This document shows, one piece after another, positions 23,916-32,231 of a stretch of DNA of 43,430 nt. The stretch lies in NCBI GenBank assembly GCA_964508975.1, contig CAZDVQ010000038.1:1-43430 (forward strand). The letters are read 5' to 3'. The notes under the pieces are model-generated. The model saw only the letters and a program-made list of their open reading frames with translations, did not search any database and had not been told where the DNA came from. The DNA comes from CAZDVQ01 sp964508975 (GTDB lineage: Bacteria > Bacteroidota > Bacteroidia > Chitinophagales > Saprospiraceae). Both the position numbers and the translations under genes were made by a program. Numbering within the stretch: the first letter of the stretch is position 1; the number at the start of each line of letters is the position of its first letter.

Positions 23916-24854
23916 CTATATCTTGGCAATCGTCATTTCGCTATTTTTGAGCGTACTGGTATGTAAAACAGGCGCTACCAAAAGTTTGATTTCCTTGGCT
24001 AGTGCCTCGATCAAATTCAGTTTTACATATGGTCTATGGTACACGATGCTGATTTCCCGCACGGGGTAAGGTACATTAAAGTCGCGCACTTTAGCCTTGC
24101 GCTCCTCGGGCAGGTCGGTGTAGTATAATTCTGGGATGAGCGTCAAGCCCTTAAGATGGTCTACCATATTCAGTAGGCTATCGAAGGAGTTAGGCTGGAA
24201 ATTCAGGTTGGCATTCAGTTGTTTGGTACTCAAATCACAAACGTTCATAATCTGGTCAGTCAGGCAATTGCCTTGTTCTAGCAGCCACATTTTCTCGTTG
24301 ATGATATCTTTGGGGCTCAAATACTGGGTGTTGCTGTGTTCAACTTGACCGTAAACCATCAGTTTTTCATAGTACAGGATTTCTTCCTCAATCTCGGGCA
24401 AATTTAGTGGGGTAGATACAATGCCGGCATCCAAGGCGCCTGCTTTTACTTGATTAATGATATTGCTGGTGGTTATTTCGTGAATATTTAGCTTCAAGTT
24501 GGGGTACTTGGCCATGATGCTCGGGATAATCCGGTGCAGGAGGTTCCCCGCTATGGTTGGGATAATACCCAGCTTGAGTTCGCCTTCAACTTTGCCGTTT
24601 AGTTCCGAGGCTAATTGTTTCAGCCGGTTGCTGTGCAGCAGCACTTTTTGTGCTTCTTGTATAATTTCTCGCCCACCTTGGGTGGTTATAATCGGGCTGG
24701 TTTTGCGGTCAAAAATCACGATGCCCAGCTCTTCTTCCAGTTTTTTGACCATGGTGCTCAGGGTCGCCTGGGTAATGTAACAGGACTCGGCAGCCTTGCT
24801 AAAACTCTTCAGCTTGTCCAGCGCCACGATGTATTCAAGTTGTTGTAGGTTCAT
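23916..24854 (-). CDS. oxyR: OxyR, LysR-family peroxide-sensing regulator
   Basis: A 312-residue LysR-type regulator. The winged helix-turn-helix is at residues 1-60 (LEYIVALDKLKSFSKAAESC, ITQATLSTMVKKLEEEL). The effector domain follows. Two cysteines, C197 and C206, sit in NCLTDQIMNVC, which has the same nine-residue separation and the same CLxDQxM pattern as C199 and C208 of E. coli OxyR, which form the H2O2-sensing disulfide. This identifies OxyR rather than a generic LysR. OxyR activates catalase, peroxiredoxin and iron-storage genes; katG lies 16 kb away in this window and has an OxyR-like site. A strong promoter lies only about 8 bases before its ATG, so the mRNA may be almost leaderless. 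Confidence 0.92.
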   Translation of the reverse strand: MNLQQLEYIVALDKLKSFSKAAESCYITQATLSTMVKKLEEELGIVIFDRKTSPIITTQGGREIIQEAQKVLLHSNRLKQLASELNGKVEGELKLGIIPTIAGNLLHRIIPSIMAKYPNLKLNIHEITTSNIINQVKAGALDAGIVSTPLNLPEIEEEILYYEKLMVYGQVEHSNTQYLSPKDIINEKMWLLEQGNCLTDQIMNVCDLSTKQLNANLNFQPNSFDSLLNMVDHLKGLTLIPELYYTDLPEERKAKVRDFNVPYPVREISIVYHRPYVKLNLIEALAKEIKLLVAPVLHTSTLKNSEMTIAKI

Positions 24855-24861
24855 AGGCTGG

Positions 24862-24893
24862 CAAATATAGGGAACAAAAAACTAAAACGCAAA
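24862..24893 (-). promoter_or_regulatory. Bacteroidota-type promoter of oxyR
   Basis: On the minus strand, TTTG (24890-24893), a 20-base spacer and TATATTTG (24862-24869) match TTTG-N19/20-TAnnTTTG exactly. The start codon is 7 bases from the box. Confidence 0.78.
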
Positions 24894-24931
24894 GGCATGG
24901 TCGTTTAGTCCTTTTATCCTTTTGTCATTTT

Positions 24932-25034
24932 TGGGCGCGTCGGTGCTACGCACCGTCGGTCCCCTACGGGCGCGCTGATCGCTTGGCGCTACGCGCTGCC
25001 GCCTATGGCGGCACCCTCCGGGCACCTCGCGCAG
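24932..25034 (+). repeat. GC-rich hairpin repeat, family II, copy 3
   Basis: Begins TGGGCGCGTCGG and ends GGGCACCTCGCGCAG. Stems: CGGTGC-TAC-GCACCG, GGCGC-TAC-GCGCT and GCCGCC-TAT-GGCGGC. A further hairpin (ATACGGCGGC/GCCGCCGTAT, 25035-25057) follows directly. It is the first module of a 938-base gene-free stretch (24855-25792). Confidence 0.78.
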
Positions 25035-25076
25035 ATACGGCGGCGAAGCCGCCGTATTTTAATGGTTAAGGAAAAA

Positions 25077-25199
25077 TGGTTAATGATGGGTAGGGGCGCA
25101 CCTTGGTTTAATGATAAAGGGTTAATGGTTAATGACGGGTAGAGGCGACCCTTGTGGTCACCCAATGAATGGGTACGCCAGAACACTGTTCGGCCTAGC
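25077..25199 (+). repeat. Two tandem GGTTAATGAYGGGTAG units plus a 25 bp block shared with 43236-43260
   Basis: Two similar units (25077-25106 and 25126-25157) each read TGGTTAATGAYGGGTAGRGGC and continue to CCTTG. The first matches the complement of 43311-43337 closely. Bases 25175-25199 (ACGCCAGAACACTGTTCGGC and CTAGC) are identical, as complement, to 43236-43260. The two loci thus share a composite element in opposite orientation. From 25200 a G/T-rich GATGTGAGGAT module leads into the next hairpin repeat. Confidence 0.75.
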
Positions 25200-25307
25200 T
25201 TGTTGATGTGAGGATTTGAAGATGTGAGAATATGGGGATGTGAGGATTAATATTAGGAAAGTACTATCCGCTTACCGCTCACATCTTACCGTTCACATCT
25301 AATTTCT

Positions 25308-25422
25308 GGCCTAGCGATGCGGAGGGCGGCCGAAGGCCGTACCGCAGGGGCGTAGCCCCAAGGTATGAGCGAGCAGCGAACCCGCAGCGTAGCGGCGGCG
25401 ACCATCGGGAGACGCAGGCCCC
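25308..25422 (+). repeat. GC-rich hairpin repeat, family I, copy 4
   Basis: Begins GGCCTAGCGATGCGGAGGGC and ends GACGCAGGCCCC before AAAA. Stems: CGGCC-GAA-GGCCG, GGGGC-GTA-GCCCC. The lead-in TACTATCCGCTTACCGCTCA at 25262-25281 is the same as before copy 2 at 5696-5715. Confidence 0.8.
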
Positions 25423-25424
25423 AA

Positions 25425-25665
25425 AAGAATAAATGATAAAATGAGTAAATGATGAAATGACTTTGGATTAGCCGATTTTTGATTTTTTGCGTTTTGGCTA
25501 ATTTAGCCTTTACCCATCTTTACCCATTTTTAGCGCTTTCGCTAATATCGCTTTTAGCAAAAACAGCTTTATGCAAACCTTACCCATCTTCACCAATTTT
25601 CAGCCTTTCGCTAATGTAGCCTTTAGCAATTTTCAGCCATCTTTAGCTAAAAAAGCCAAATCGAA
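25425..25665. other. AT-rich module of degenerate GCTAA/TTAGC words
   Basis: Repeated words GCTAATTTAGCCTTT, TTTACCCATCTT, TTTTCAGCC and CTTTAGCAA follow one another with small changes, some palindromic. The same vocabulary occurs at 5834-5995 and in part (complement) at 43070-43105. It encodes no plausible protein. The remaining bases to 25792 are AT-rich and hold the unassigned promoter of the SusC gene. Confidence 0.6.
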
Positions 25666-25792
25666 GCAACTTAATTCTGAAATAAGTCTAAATAGTGCAA
25701 TTTTTTTCTGTTTATGCTTTAGGAATTTTGGAAAATGCCTAACTTGCGGCTTAGTGTAAAATTCACACTTAATAGACAAAAACTTAAACCAT

Positions 25793-28700
25793 ATGAAATC
25801 AATTCGACTTTTGATGGCATGTTTGAGTGTCTGGGGTTTCCTCGGGCTTACTCAAACTTGGGCACAAGGAACGATTACCGGCACCGTGAAAGACGACACG
25901 GGTGAGCCAGTAATTGGTGCAACAATCGTGGTCAAGGGCACAACCCTTGGCGCAAGTACTGACTTTGACGGTAACTACACCCTGGAGCGGGTGCCCGCAG
26001 GTACCGTTATGTTGACGGCCACGTTTATCGGATTCCAGCCGCAAGAACGCACGTTAAGCCTGAATAACGGGCAGACCTTAAGGGCAGATTTCACCTTGTC
26101 AGAAGACACCGAGCTCATCGACGAGGTGGTGGTTATTGGTTACGGGGTTACCCGTAAACGCGACCTTGTAGGTAGCGTGGCCAAAGTAGAACAAGTGAAC
26201 GAAATTGTGGGTGGTAGCTTTGAAAACGCCCTCCAGGGTAAGGCTCCCGGTGTACAAATCACCCAGACAAGTGGTGTAGCCGGTGCTGGTTCGGTTATTC
26301 GGGTACGCGGCTCGAACTCCGTGAGCTCCAATGGCGACCCGCTGATTGTAGTTGACGGTATTCCGATTACACAAGACAACTTCTTGCTCGGCGAAGCCGG
26401 CGGTGTAAACAACAACCCGCTGTCGTCTATCAACCCCAACGATATTGAATCGGTAGAAATCCTGAAGGATGCCGCCGCCAAGGCCATTTATGGTTCACGC
26501 GGTGCCAACGGTGTAATCTTGATTACGACCAAACGCGGTAAAGGCGTTTCAGGCAAGCCAACCTTTAACTTCTCAACCCGTCTGGGCTTGGTGAAAGAAA
26601 CCAACCGTGTACGCGTGTTGAACTCAGAAGAATGGTTAGGTGTACGCCAAGAAGCTTGGGAAAACGACGGTAATGTAGGTCGTGCCCCACTCCCTAACGG
26701 CTTAACTTATGAAGATATTGAAGGTATTGACACCGACTGGTACGACGAGGTATTCCAAACAGGTTTCCAGCAGGACTATAACCTCTCGGCCAACGGTAAA
26801 TACAAAGGTATTGGTTACTACGGTGGTGTTTCTTATACATCTGCCCCAAGCTACTTGCAAGGCAATGTGTTTAATCGCTTGAGCGGCCGTGTTAACTTGG
26901 ACTTCAACTTGTTGAAAAACTTGAAGTTGAGTGTATCTAGCACCTTGAACCGCTCGGTTACAGAGCGTGCCGCGGTTTCATTCGCAGGTGGTTTAGGCGA
27001 GGCCCAAACAACAGCGCTACCTATATACGGTATCACTTATGACCAGATGATTGAAAACGCCTACAACCGTGGCGACTTGGCCCGTGCGGCTCAATTAGAA
27101 GCTGCATCAGCGGCCACAGGTGGTTATTACAACCTGTACAACAACCCCGCAGCCCGTCGTGAATTACAAAAGGCACACATTTTCGAGATGCGCACCATCA
27201 ACAACGCCTCGTTAACCTACCAGCCTATCAAAAACTTGTACATCACGGCCCAGGGTAACTATGACTTCATGAACGTAGGCGAGTACAACAACGAAGACTC
27301 GCTTTGGACAACTATCGGAGATATCAACAAGGCTAACCGTCGCCGTATTTATAACTACTCTGGTTATGGTGTAGTTGACTATACTTTACCTTTGCCTGAA
27401 GCCCACAACTTGAAAGTATCGGTAGGCTCTGAGTACCAACGTACTTTGCGTCAAGAACGCTTTGAAGGTTATGTAGGTGTAAGTGATTTCTTGTACACGG
27501 ATGCAGACTTTGCAAACGTGATTGACACCTTGGATGGCACGCGCTTAGATTTCTTTACGCCAGCGAACGCATCTACCAAATTCTTGAGTTTCTTTGGCCG
27601 TGTGAACTATATCTTCAAAGATAAATACATGGCACAGTTTACTTACCGTCGTGACGGTTCGTCTGTGTTTGGTTCAAATAACCGTTGGGGTGACTTCCCT
27701 GCGTTTGGTGTTGGCTATATCATCTCTGAAGAAAACTTCTGGGGCGGTGCCAAAAAAGTATTCAACTATTTGAAATTCAAAGCTAGCTGGGGTATGAGCG
27801 GTATTGCTGGTATTCCTGGAAGCTCACAGTTTGCCTTGTACAACCCTAACGGTACGTACAACAACCAATCAACATTCTACCAAACTAAACCTGCCAACCC
27901 CAACCTAAGATGGGAGACCAACACTATGATTGATGTAGGCTTTGAATTTGGTATGTTCAACGACCGCTTAACGGGTGAATTGGCTTTGTACCACGCTATC
28001 ACTTCTGATGCCGTTATTCGCACACGTTTGCAAGCCTCAACAGGCTTCGATGATTTGGAATACTACCAGAACATCGGCAAAATCCGCAACATGGGTATCG
28101 AGTTCAGCTTGACTTCACGTAATATCGTTACCAAGACCTTCGACTGGACAACTCGCTTCAACGTAGCATCGAACCAGAACCGCGTGTTGGAAGTTGGTAC
28201 AGCTACCCCTGACGCATTGGATGGTGGTTTCGGCGATGTTCGTGCTATCCCTGGTTACCCTATGCAAATCAACTACATCGTGCCATTCTCACATGTTGAC
28301 CAAGCCACAGGCCGCCCAGTTTACATTGATATCAACGGCAACGAAACCTTTGAGTACAATGCTGTTCGCGACCGTCGTCCAGCAGAGAACCTATTGCCTT
28401 GGGCTTTTGGATCTATAATTAACGAGTTCCGTTATAAAAACTTCGACTTGAGCTTCATGTTCTACTACAGCTTGGGTGGTAAAATTTACGATGACGCCGC
28501 TAAGCGTCAACTTGGTGTAGTAACCGACTGGAACATGCGTGCAGATTTGTTCGACCGTTGGCAAGAACCAGGCGATGTTGCCCGTTACCCACAACTTACC
28601 ATGACTATGTTGAACTGGGGTGGTAACGACAACTTTTGGCAAAACAACCACTCTTTGTGGCTTGAAGATGCAACATTCGTTCGCCTTCGTAACTTGACCG

Positions 28701-28924
28701 CTGGTTACAGCATTCCGCTGACCAATTCTAAATCGTTCAAAAGAGCCCGCGTTTATTTCGTAGGTACCAACCTCTTGACGTTCACGCCTTATACTGGCTG
28801 GGACCCTGAAGTAGGCCGTGGCCGTGAAAACGTACAACAACGCAACATTGGTGGTACCAACGTAACTTACCTAACCTCTCCTCAAGCCAAATCGTTTATA
28901 TTTGGTGTTGACCTTACTTTTTAA
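25793..28924 (+). CDS. SusC/RagA-family TonB-linked outer membrane transporter
   Basis: A 1043-residue TonB-dependent transporter. Signal peptide to about residue 25 (FLGLTQTWAQG). A carboxypeptidase-regulatory-like domain covers about 26-107 (GTITGTVKDDTGEPVIGATI, then FDGNYTLERVPAGTVMLTA). The SusC signature follows: EVVVIGYGVTRKRDLVGSV at about 111, then the plug with GKAPGVQI, RVRGSNSVSSNGDPLIVVDG and ILKDAAAKAIYGSRGANGVI. The C-terminal barrel ends in an aromatic residue (FGVDLTF). With the SusD lipoprotein encoded 21 bases downstream it forms a lidded importer for glycans, peptides or other large nutrients across the outer membrane. The substrate cannot be read from sequence, and no glycoside hydrolase or peptidase gene is in the operon. 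Confidence 0.95.
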   Translation: MKSIRLLMACLSVWGFLGLTQTWAQGTITGTVKDDTGEPVIGATIVVKGTTLGASTDFDGNYTLERVPAGTVMLTATFIGFQPQERTLSLNNGQTLRADFTLSEDTELIDEVVVIGYGVTRKRDLVGSVAKVEQVNEIVGGSFENALQGKAPGVQITQTSGVAGAGSVIRVRGSNSVSSNGDPLIVVDGIPITQDNFLLGEAGGVNNNPLSSINPNDIESVEILKDAAAKAIYGSRGANGVILITTKRGKGVSGKPTFNFSTRLGLVKETNRVRVLNSEEWLGVRQEAWENDGNVGRAPLPNGLTYEDIEGIDTDWYDEVFQTGFQQDYNLSANGKYKGIGYYGGVSYTSAPSYLQGNVFNRLSGRVNLDFNLLKNLKLSVSSTLNRSVTERAAVSFAGGLGEAQTTALPIYGITYDQMIENAYNRGDLARAAQLEAASAATGGYYNLYNNPAARRELQKAHIFEMRTINNASLTYQPIKNLYITAQGNYDFMNVGEYNNEDSLWTTIGDINKANRRRIYNYSGYGVVDYTLPLPEAHNLKVSVGSEYQRTLRQERFEGYVGVSDFLYTDADFANVIDTLDGTRLDFFTPANASTKFLSFFGRVNYIFKDKYMAQFTYRRDGSSVFGSNNRWGDFPAFGVGYIISEENFWGGAKKVFNYLKFKASWGMSGIAGIPGSSQFALYNPNGTYNNQSTFYQTKPANPNLRWETNTMIDVGFEFGMFNDRLTGELALYHAITSDAVIRTRLQASTGFDDLEYYQNIGKIRNMGIEFSLTSRNIVTKTFDWTTRFNVASNQNRVLEVGTATPDALDGGFGDVRAIPGYPMQINYIVPFSHVDQATGRPVYIDINGNETFEYNAVRDRRPAENLLPWAFGSIINEFRYKNFDLSFMFYYSLGGKIYDDAAKRQLGVVTDWNMRADLFDRWQEPGDVARYPQLTMTMLNWGGNDNFWQNNHSLWLEDATFVRLRNLTAGYSIPLTNSKSFKRARVYFVGTNLLTFTPYTGWDPEVGRGRENVQQRNIGGTNVTYLTSPQAKSFIFGVDLTF

Positions 28925-28945
28925 TTCAAGTAAAAGCTATATATC

Positions 28946-30367
28946 ATGAAAGCTTCAACGATAAAAACATTATTGTGGTCAGGTGCTGCGGTTGCAGTGC
29001 TTAGCCTAGCCTCGTGCAAGGATTTCTTGTACGATCCACCAACAGATTACATTCCTGAAGAAGAATCTATCACCACCGCAGCCCGTGCACAAGAGGTACT
29101 CAATGCTTCGTACAATGCCCTCCGTGGAGGCAACTTCTTGGGCGGTAATGTACAAGTTATCAACGAGTTGATGGCCGATCACCTCCGCGGCGATATTGGC
29201 GAACCCAACACGAATGGCGACTGGCGCCCGCACTTTACCCGTACAACCGACAACTTCTTGGGAACTACTCGTAACGTGATGACTAACGCAGGCCAAGTCG
29301 TTGGCCGCGGCAACCAGTTGCTCCGCTACATTGACGCAATCGCTGATTTAACAGAAGCAGAACGTACCCGTATGAAAGCAGAAGTACGCTTCTTGAAGGC
29401 TGTTTCTCGCTTCGAAGTAGTTCGTATGTTTGCTCAGCCTTATGGTTTCACTGCAGATAATTCTCATGCCGGTATTGCTTTGTATGAAAGCTTCTCGCTA
29501 GAGCCGCTTAACCGTTCAACTGTAGCGGAAACCTACAATGCCATCACCCGCGACTTGCGTATTGCTGCAAATGATTTGCCTGGCACTAATGGCGTTTATG
29601 CTACTTCTTGGGCCGCAAAGGCATACCTAGCTAAGGTGTATTTCCAGATGAACAACTTCGACTCTGCATACTATTTTGCCAACGATGTGATTGCAAACAG
29701 TCCATTTACCTTTGATAATGATTTGAGCAAACGATTCTCGCAAAGTGGTTCAACTGAAACTATTTTCTGGTTAGCAAGTACTAGTATTAACGATAATTCG
29801 GGCGGAAACTTCAGGAGCTGGTTCTTGCTAGACCCAGGTACTTTTAACGGAAAAATATTCCCTTCTGAAACTTTCAAGGGTAAAATTGAAGCGAATCCTG
29901 ACGATGTACGTTACACCACATGGTTCGTAGAAGGCCAATTTGGTCAATACCCTGTGTTGAACGTTACTAAATTCGCAACCAATACCGAAATCCAAGTGAC
30001 CTTGGCCCACATTACCGAGATGTACCTGATCCGTGCAGAATCAGCTGCCGAGCTTGGTGCCAATTTGAGCCAAGCAGCTGCCGACCTATCCCTCATTCGC
30101 GAGCGTGCAGGTTATGGTGTAGGCTCTGTTCCAGGCTCAACATCGGCCACCCAGCTCATTCAAATTGCACGAGACGAACGTGAACTTGAAATGTTCTTTG
30201 AGGGTAACCGCTTACACGAGCTGAAACGCCAAGCCGTTAGAGGTAATCCTGGCTTGTTGATCCGTGGAGCTATCTGGAATTGTCCTGGTATGGTTTGCCA
30301 AATCCCCGACAACGAGCTTTCAGGCAACTTGAATTACACGCCCAATGAACAAGGTGGCTGTAATTAA
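28946..30367 (+). CDS. SusD/RagB-family nutrient-binding lipoprotein
   Basis: A 473-residue surface lipoprotein with lipobox SLASC (lipidated Cys24). It shows the SusD pattern: a N-terminal FLYDPPTDYIPEE segment, TPR-like helices (AARAQEVLNASYNALRGGNF, MKAEVRFLKAVSRFEVVRMF), and a C-terminal RDERELEMFFEGNRLHELKR motif, which is highly characteristic of the family. It would close over the SusC barrel encoded upstream. At 473 residues it is slightly short of the common 500-600. Two small exported-protein genes follow in the same operon. Confidence 0.94.
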   Translation: MKASTIKTLLWSGAAVAVLSLASCKDFLYDPPTDYIPEEESITTAARAQEVLNASYNALRGGNFLGGNVQVINELMADHLRGDIGEPNTNGDWRPHFTRTTDNFLGTTRNVMTNAGQVVGRGNQLLRYIDAIADLTEAERTRMKAEVRFLKAVSRFEVVRMFAQPYGFTADNSHAGIALYESFSLEPLNRSTVAETYNAITRDLRIAANDLPGTNGVYATSWAAKAYLAKVYFQMNNFDSAYYFANDVIANSPFTFDNDLSKRFSQSGSTETIFWLASTSINDNSGGNFRSWFLLDPGTFNGKIFPSETFKGKIEANPDDVRYTTWFVEGQFGQYPVLNVTKFATNTEIQVTLAHITEMYLIRAESAAELGANLSQAAADLSLIRERAGYGVGSVPGSTSATQLIQIARDERELEMFFEGNRLHELKRQAVRGNPGLLIRGAIWNCPGMVCQIPDNELSGNLNYTPNEQGGCN

Positions 30368-30401
30368 GTTATTCTTTTAAACTTACTAAAATTAAATCAC
30401 G

Positions 30402-30878
30402 ATGAAAATACATGTTTCATTATTCAGCTTGGTACTTGCAGCTAGCCTATTCTTAGGCGCCTGCAAGACGAACAAAGATCAGTTCGGCGAGCCATATGAC
30501 AAAGCCGAGGCCCTCAACGGTACCTGGAAACTGGTTTCTGTAGCACAGTCTGACCGTAGCAAAACACCTATTAAAACCATCGATGCCTCTAAGGTAATGT
30601 TGGGTACGGTACCCGCGGTCTTGACCATCAATAGCAACGACCAATCCTATACCGTTCAGGCTAACGATTCAAGGAATTACCTAGGCGATAACGGTGTATG
30701 GCAATTCGATGACCCGCTTTATCCTACGGCTATCGACTTTACGTCAAACGGTATCACTGTTGAAGCAAAAATGCTTCAATCTGTTCGCCCTTTCGACGAA
30801 AATTTGAAAATCGAAGTAGTTAAAGATTGTAGCGGCTACAACCTTGTCGGTTACCAATACACCTTCGAACGCCAGTAA
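30402..30878 (+). CDS. Small lipoprotein, DUF5004-like
   Basis: A 158-residue lipoprotein with lipobox FLGAC (lipidated Cys21). The mature part begins with LNGTWKLVSVAQSDRSKTP, a lipocalin-like first strand typical of DUF5004-type proteins that accompany SusC/SusD systems. Beta-strands dominate the rest, ending YQYTFERQ. Family assignment is by pattern recall only. It lies 34 bases after the SusD gene and 28 before the next gene, so it belongs to the same operon. A surface role in binding the SusCD substrate is inferred from context. Confidence 0.72.
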   Translation: MKIHVSLFSLVLAASLFLGACKTNKDQFGEPYDKAEALNGTWKLVSVAQSDRSKTPIKTIDASKVMLGTVPAVLTINSNDQSYTVQANDSRNYLGDNGVWQFDDPLYPTAIDFTSNGITVEAKMLQSVRPFDENLKIEVVKDCSGYNLVGYQYTFERQ

Positions 30879-30906
30879 TTATTTGTTCATTCCTCAACGA
30901 AGATTT

Positions 30907-31800
30907 ATGAAATCCTTATTCAAATTAACTATAATGACCGCATTTTGCGGCATGTTGATACCGGCGCTCAACGCCCAGAAACTTTGGTGGGAACCCGCTC
31001 GGGTTGACCCAGAAGACTCGCTGACTATCTACATCGACCTTGATCAAATGGATTGTACTGGCCTTGCTGGTACTGATGGCCCGCTTTACATCTGGTCATG
31101 GGAACCTAACGACCCCGCTATAGCCTCAGGTAATGGCCAATGGGCAGCTTCTAATACTGATCCTTCTATGCAATGGACTCGTCGTCCTGACCTCGGCGCT
31201 AATGTCTGGATGTTCAAAATGGTACCTACTGTTTTTTACGGTACCGATGCCCAAACTATTTTTGACCAAGACATCTCGTTCTTGGCTAAAGAATATGACG
31301 GTGGCGGTGGTGGCGACTGTAACGTCGGCGGTGCTGAACGCAAAACCGAAGACCTTAAAATAGCCGTGGACCCAGGTTTTATCCCTCCTCCAAAGGTTAT
31401 TTCTTTCCCCGATACCCTAGGCAAAGATTCCTTGGCCATCAACCAAGATGATGTGTTCACCTTGATTTACGACTGGAACCAAGAACAAGATAGCCTACTC
31501 CGTACCAAGTCTCGCTTCTTCATCTACTCTCGTTGTGTGTTCACCGATGGTACAACTTACGACCCTTACGGCGTATCCCAAATCAATGGTAATCCCGCTG
31601 TTGAAATGGACGATACTGACGGCGACCGTGTTTACCAGTTCCAAATCATTCCGCAGCAATTCTTCAACGTGCCTAGCAATAAACGACTCAAAGAAGTACG
31701 CTTCTTGATTGCACCTGAAAATTTCACGGGTGGCATTACAGCACAAGCCGTAAAAGTTGCAGGGGTTACACTGTTTAAGTACTTCTTCTACTGCCCATAA
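30907..31800 (+). CDS. Exported protein of the SusCD operon, unknown function
   Basis: A 297-residue exported protein. The ATG at 30907 begins a signal peptide (FKLTIMTAFCGMLIPALNAQ); a longer frame from 30844 overlaps the preceding gene and is not used. The mature part is rich in beta-strand, Trp and Asp (LWWEPARVDPEDSLTIYIDL, YIWSWEPNDPA, DYDGGGGGDCN-like Gly stretch). It has two similar halves, each with a WMFKMVPTVFY- or VYQFQIIPQQFF-type strand, suggesting a duplicated Ig-like or starch-binding-like fold. Being last in a SusC-SusD operon it may be a substrate-binding surface protein (SusE/F analog), but it has no lipobox. A strong terminator follows. Confidence 0.7.
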   Translation: MKSLFKLTIMTAFCGMLIPALNAQKLWWEPARVDPEDSLTIYIDLDQMDCTGLAGTDGPLYIWSWEPNDPAIASGNGQWAASNTDPSMQWTRRPDLGANVWMFKMVPTVFYGTDAQTIFDQDISFLAKEYDGGGGGDCNVGGAERKTEDLKIAVDPGFIPPPKVISFPDTLGKDSLAINQDDVFTLIYDWNQEQDSLLRTKSRFFIYSRCVFTDGTTYDPYGVSQINGNPAVEMDDTDGDRVYQFQIIPQQFFNVPSNKRLKEVRFLIAPENFTGGITAQAVKVAGVTLFKYFFYCP

Positions 31801-31836
31801 GGATCTAGGAAGTTTACAATACACTCCCAAACTGCT

Positions 31837-31871
31837 AAGCCCCATACTTTTTCAAGTATGGGGCTTTTTTA
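31837..31871 (+). terminator. Rho-independent terminator of the SusCD operon
   Basis: A perfect 13 bp stem AAGCCCCATACTT/AAGTATGGGGCTT with a 4-base loop is followed by TTTT. The 430-base stretch to the sigma factor gene is otherwise AT-rich and contains only a sigma-54-like site. Confidence 0.94.
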
Positions 31872-32091
31872 TTGAATCCATGAAACTTTAATAATATCAT
31901 TGCGTAATTAGTAATGTATCCAATAATTTATTGCTAAATCCTCTATTATATTGCAGCATATTTTACATCTTTTATTGTTTTTTTAACTTTTTTTAGATTT
32001 TTTTAACGCCTCATACAACCACTTGCGCCCAAGCGTACACTTTAGGTTTAGATTTGCCCTTTTAAGCCCGAACCAATTTAAAATTTCGTAC

Positions 32092-32107
32092 TGGCACGAA
32101 AGTTGAA
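32092..32107 (+). promoter_or_regulatory. Sigma-54-like promoter element before the ECF sigma gene
   Basis: TGGCACGAAAGTTGAA matches the sigma-54 consensus TGGCACG-N4-TTGCW, except that the -12 GC reads GA. GG and GA have the required 10-base separation. It lies 125 bases before the ATG at 32232. The single mismatch is at an important base, so this is only a candidate. Confidence 0.35.
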
Positions 32108-32231
32108 AATCAAATTTAGCGTTATATCCCTTTTCTAATATTCTTTCACTAAACTGTTTTCATATCGATTCTAACTTCTACATGTTTTAGAGAGCAACAC
32201 TTTTTTTTCAGTTCCCGTAAAACCGTAGAAT

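Noticed and set aside
25425..25665. AT-rich repeat block considered as a CRISPR array
   Set aside because: Repeat units are short, degenerate and irregularly spaced, with no constant repeat or unique spacers of even length, and no cas genes are nearby.
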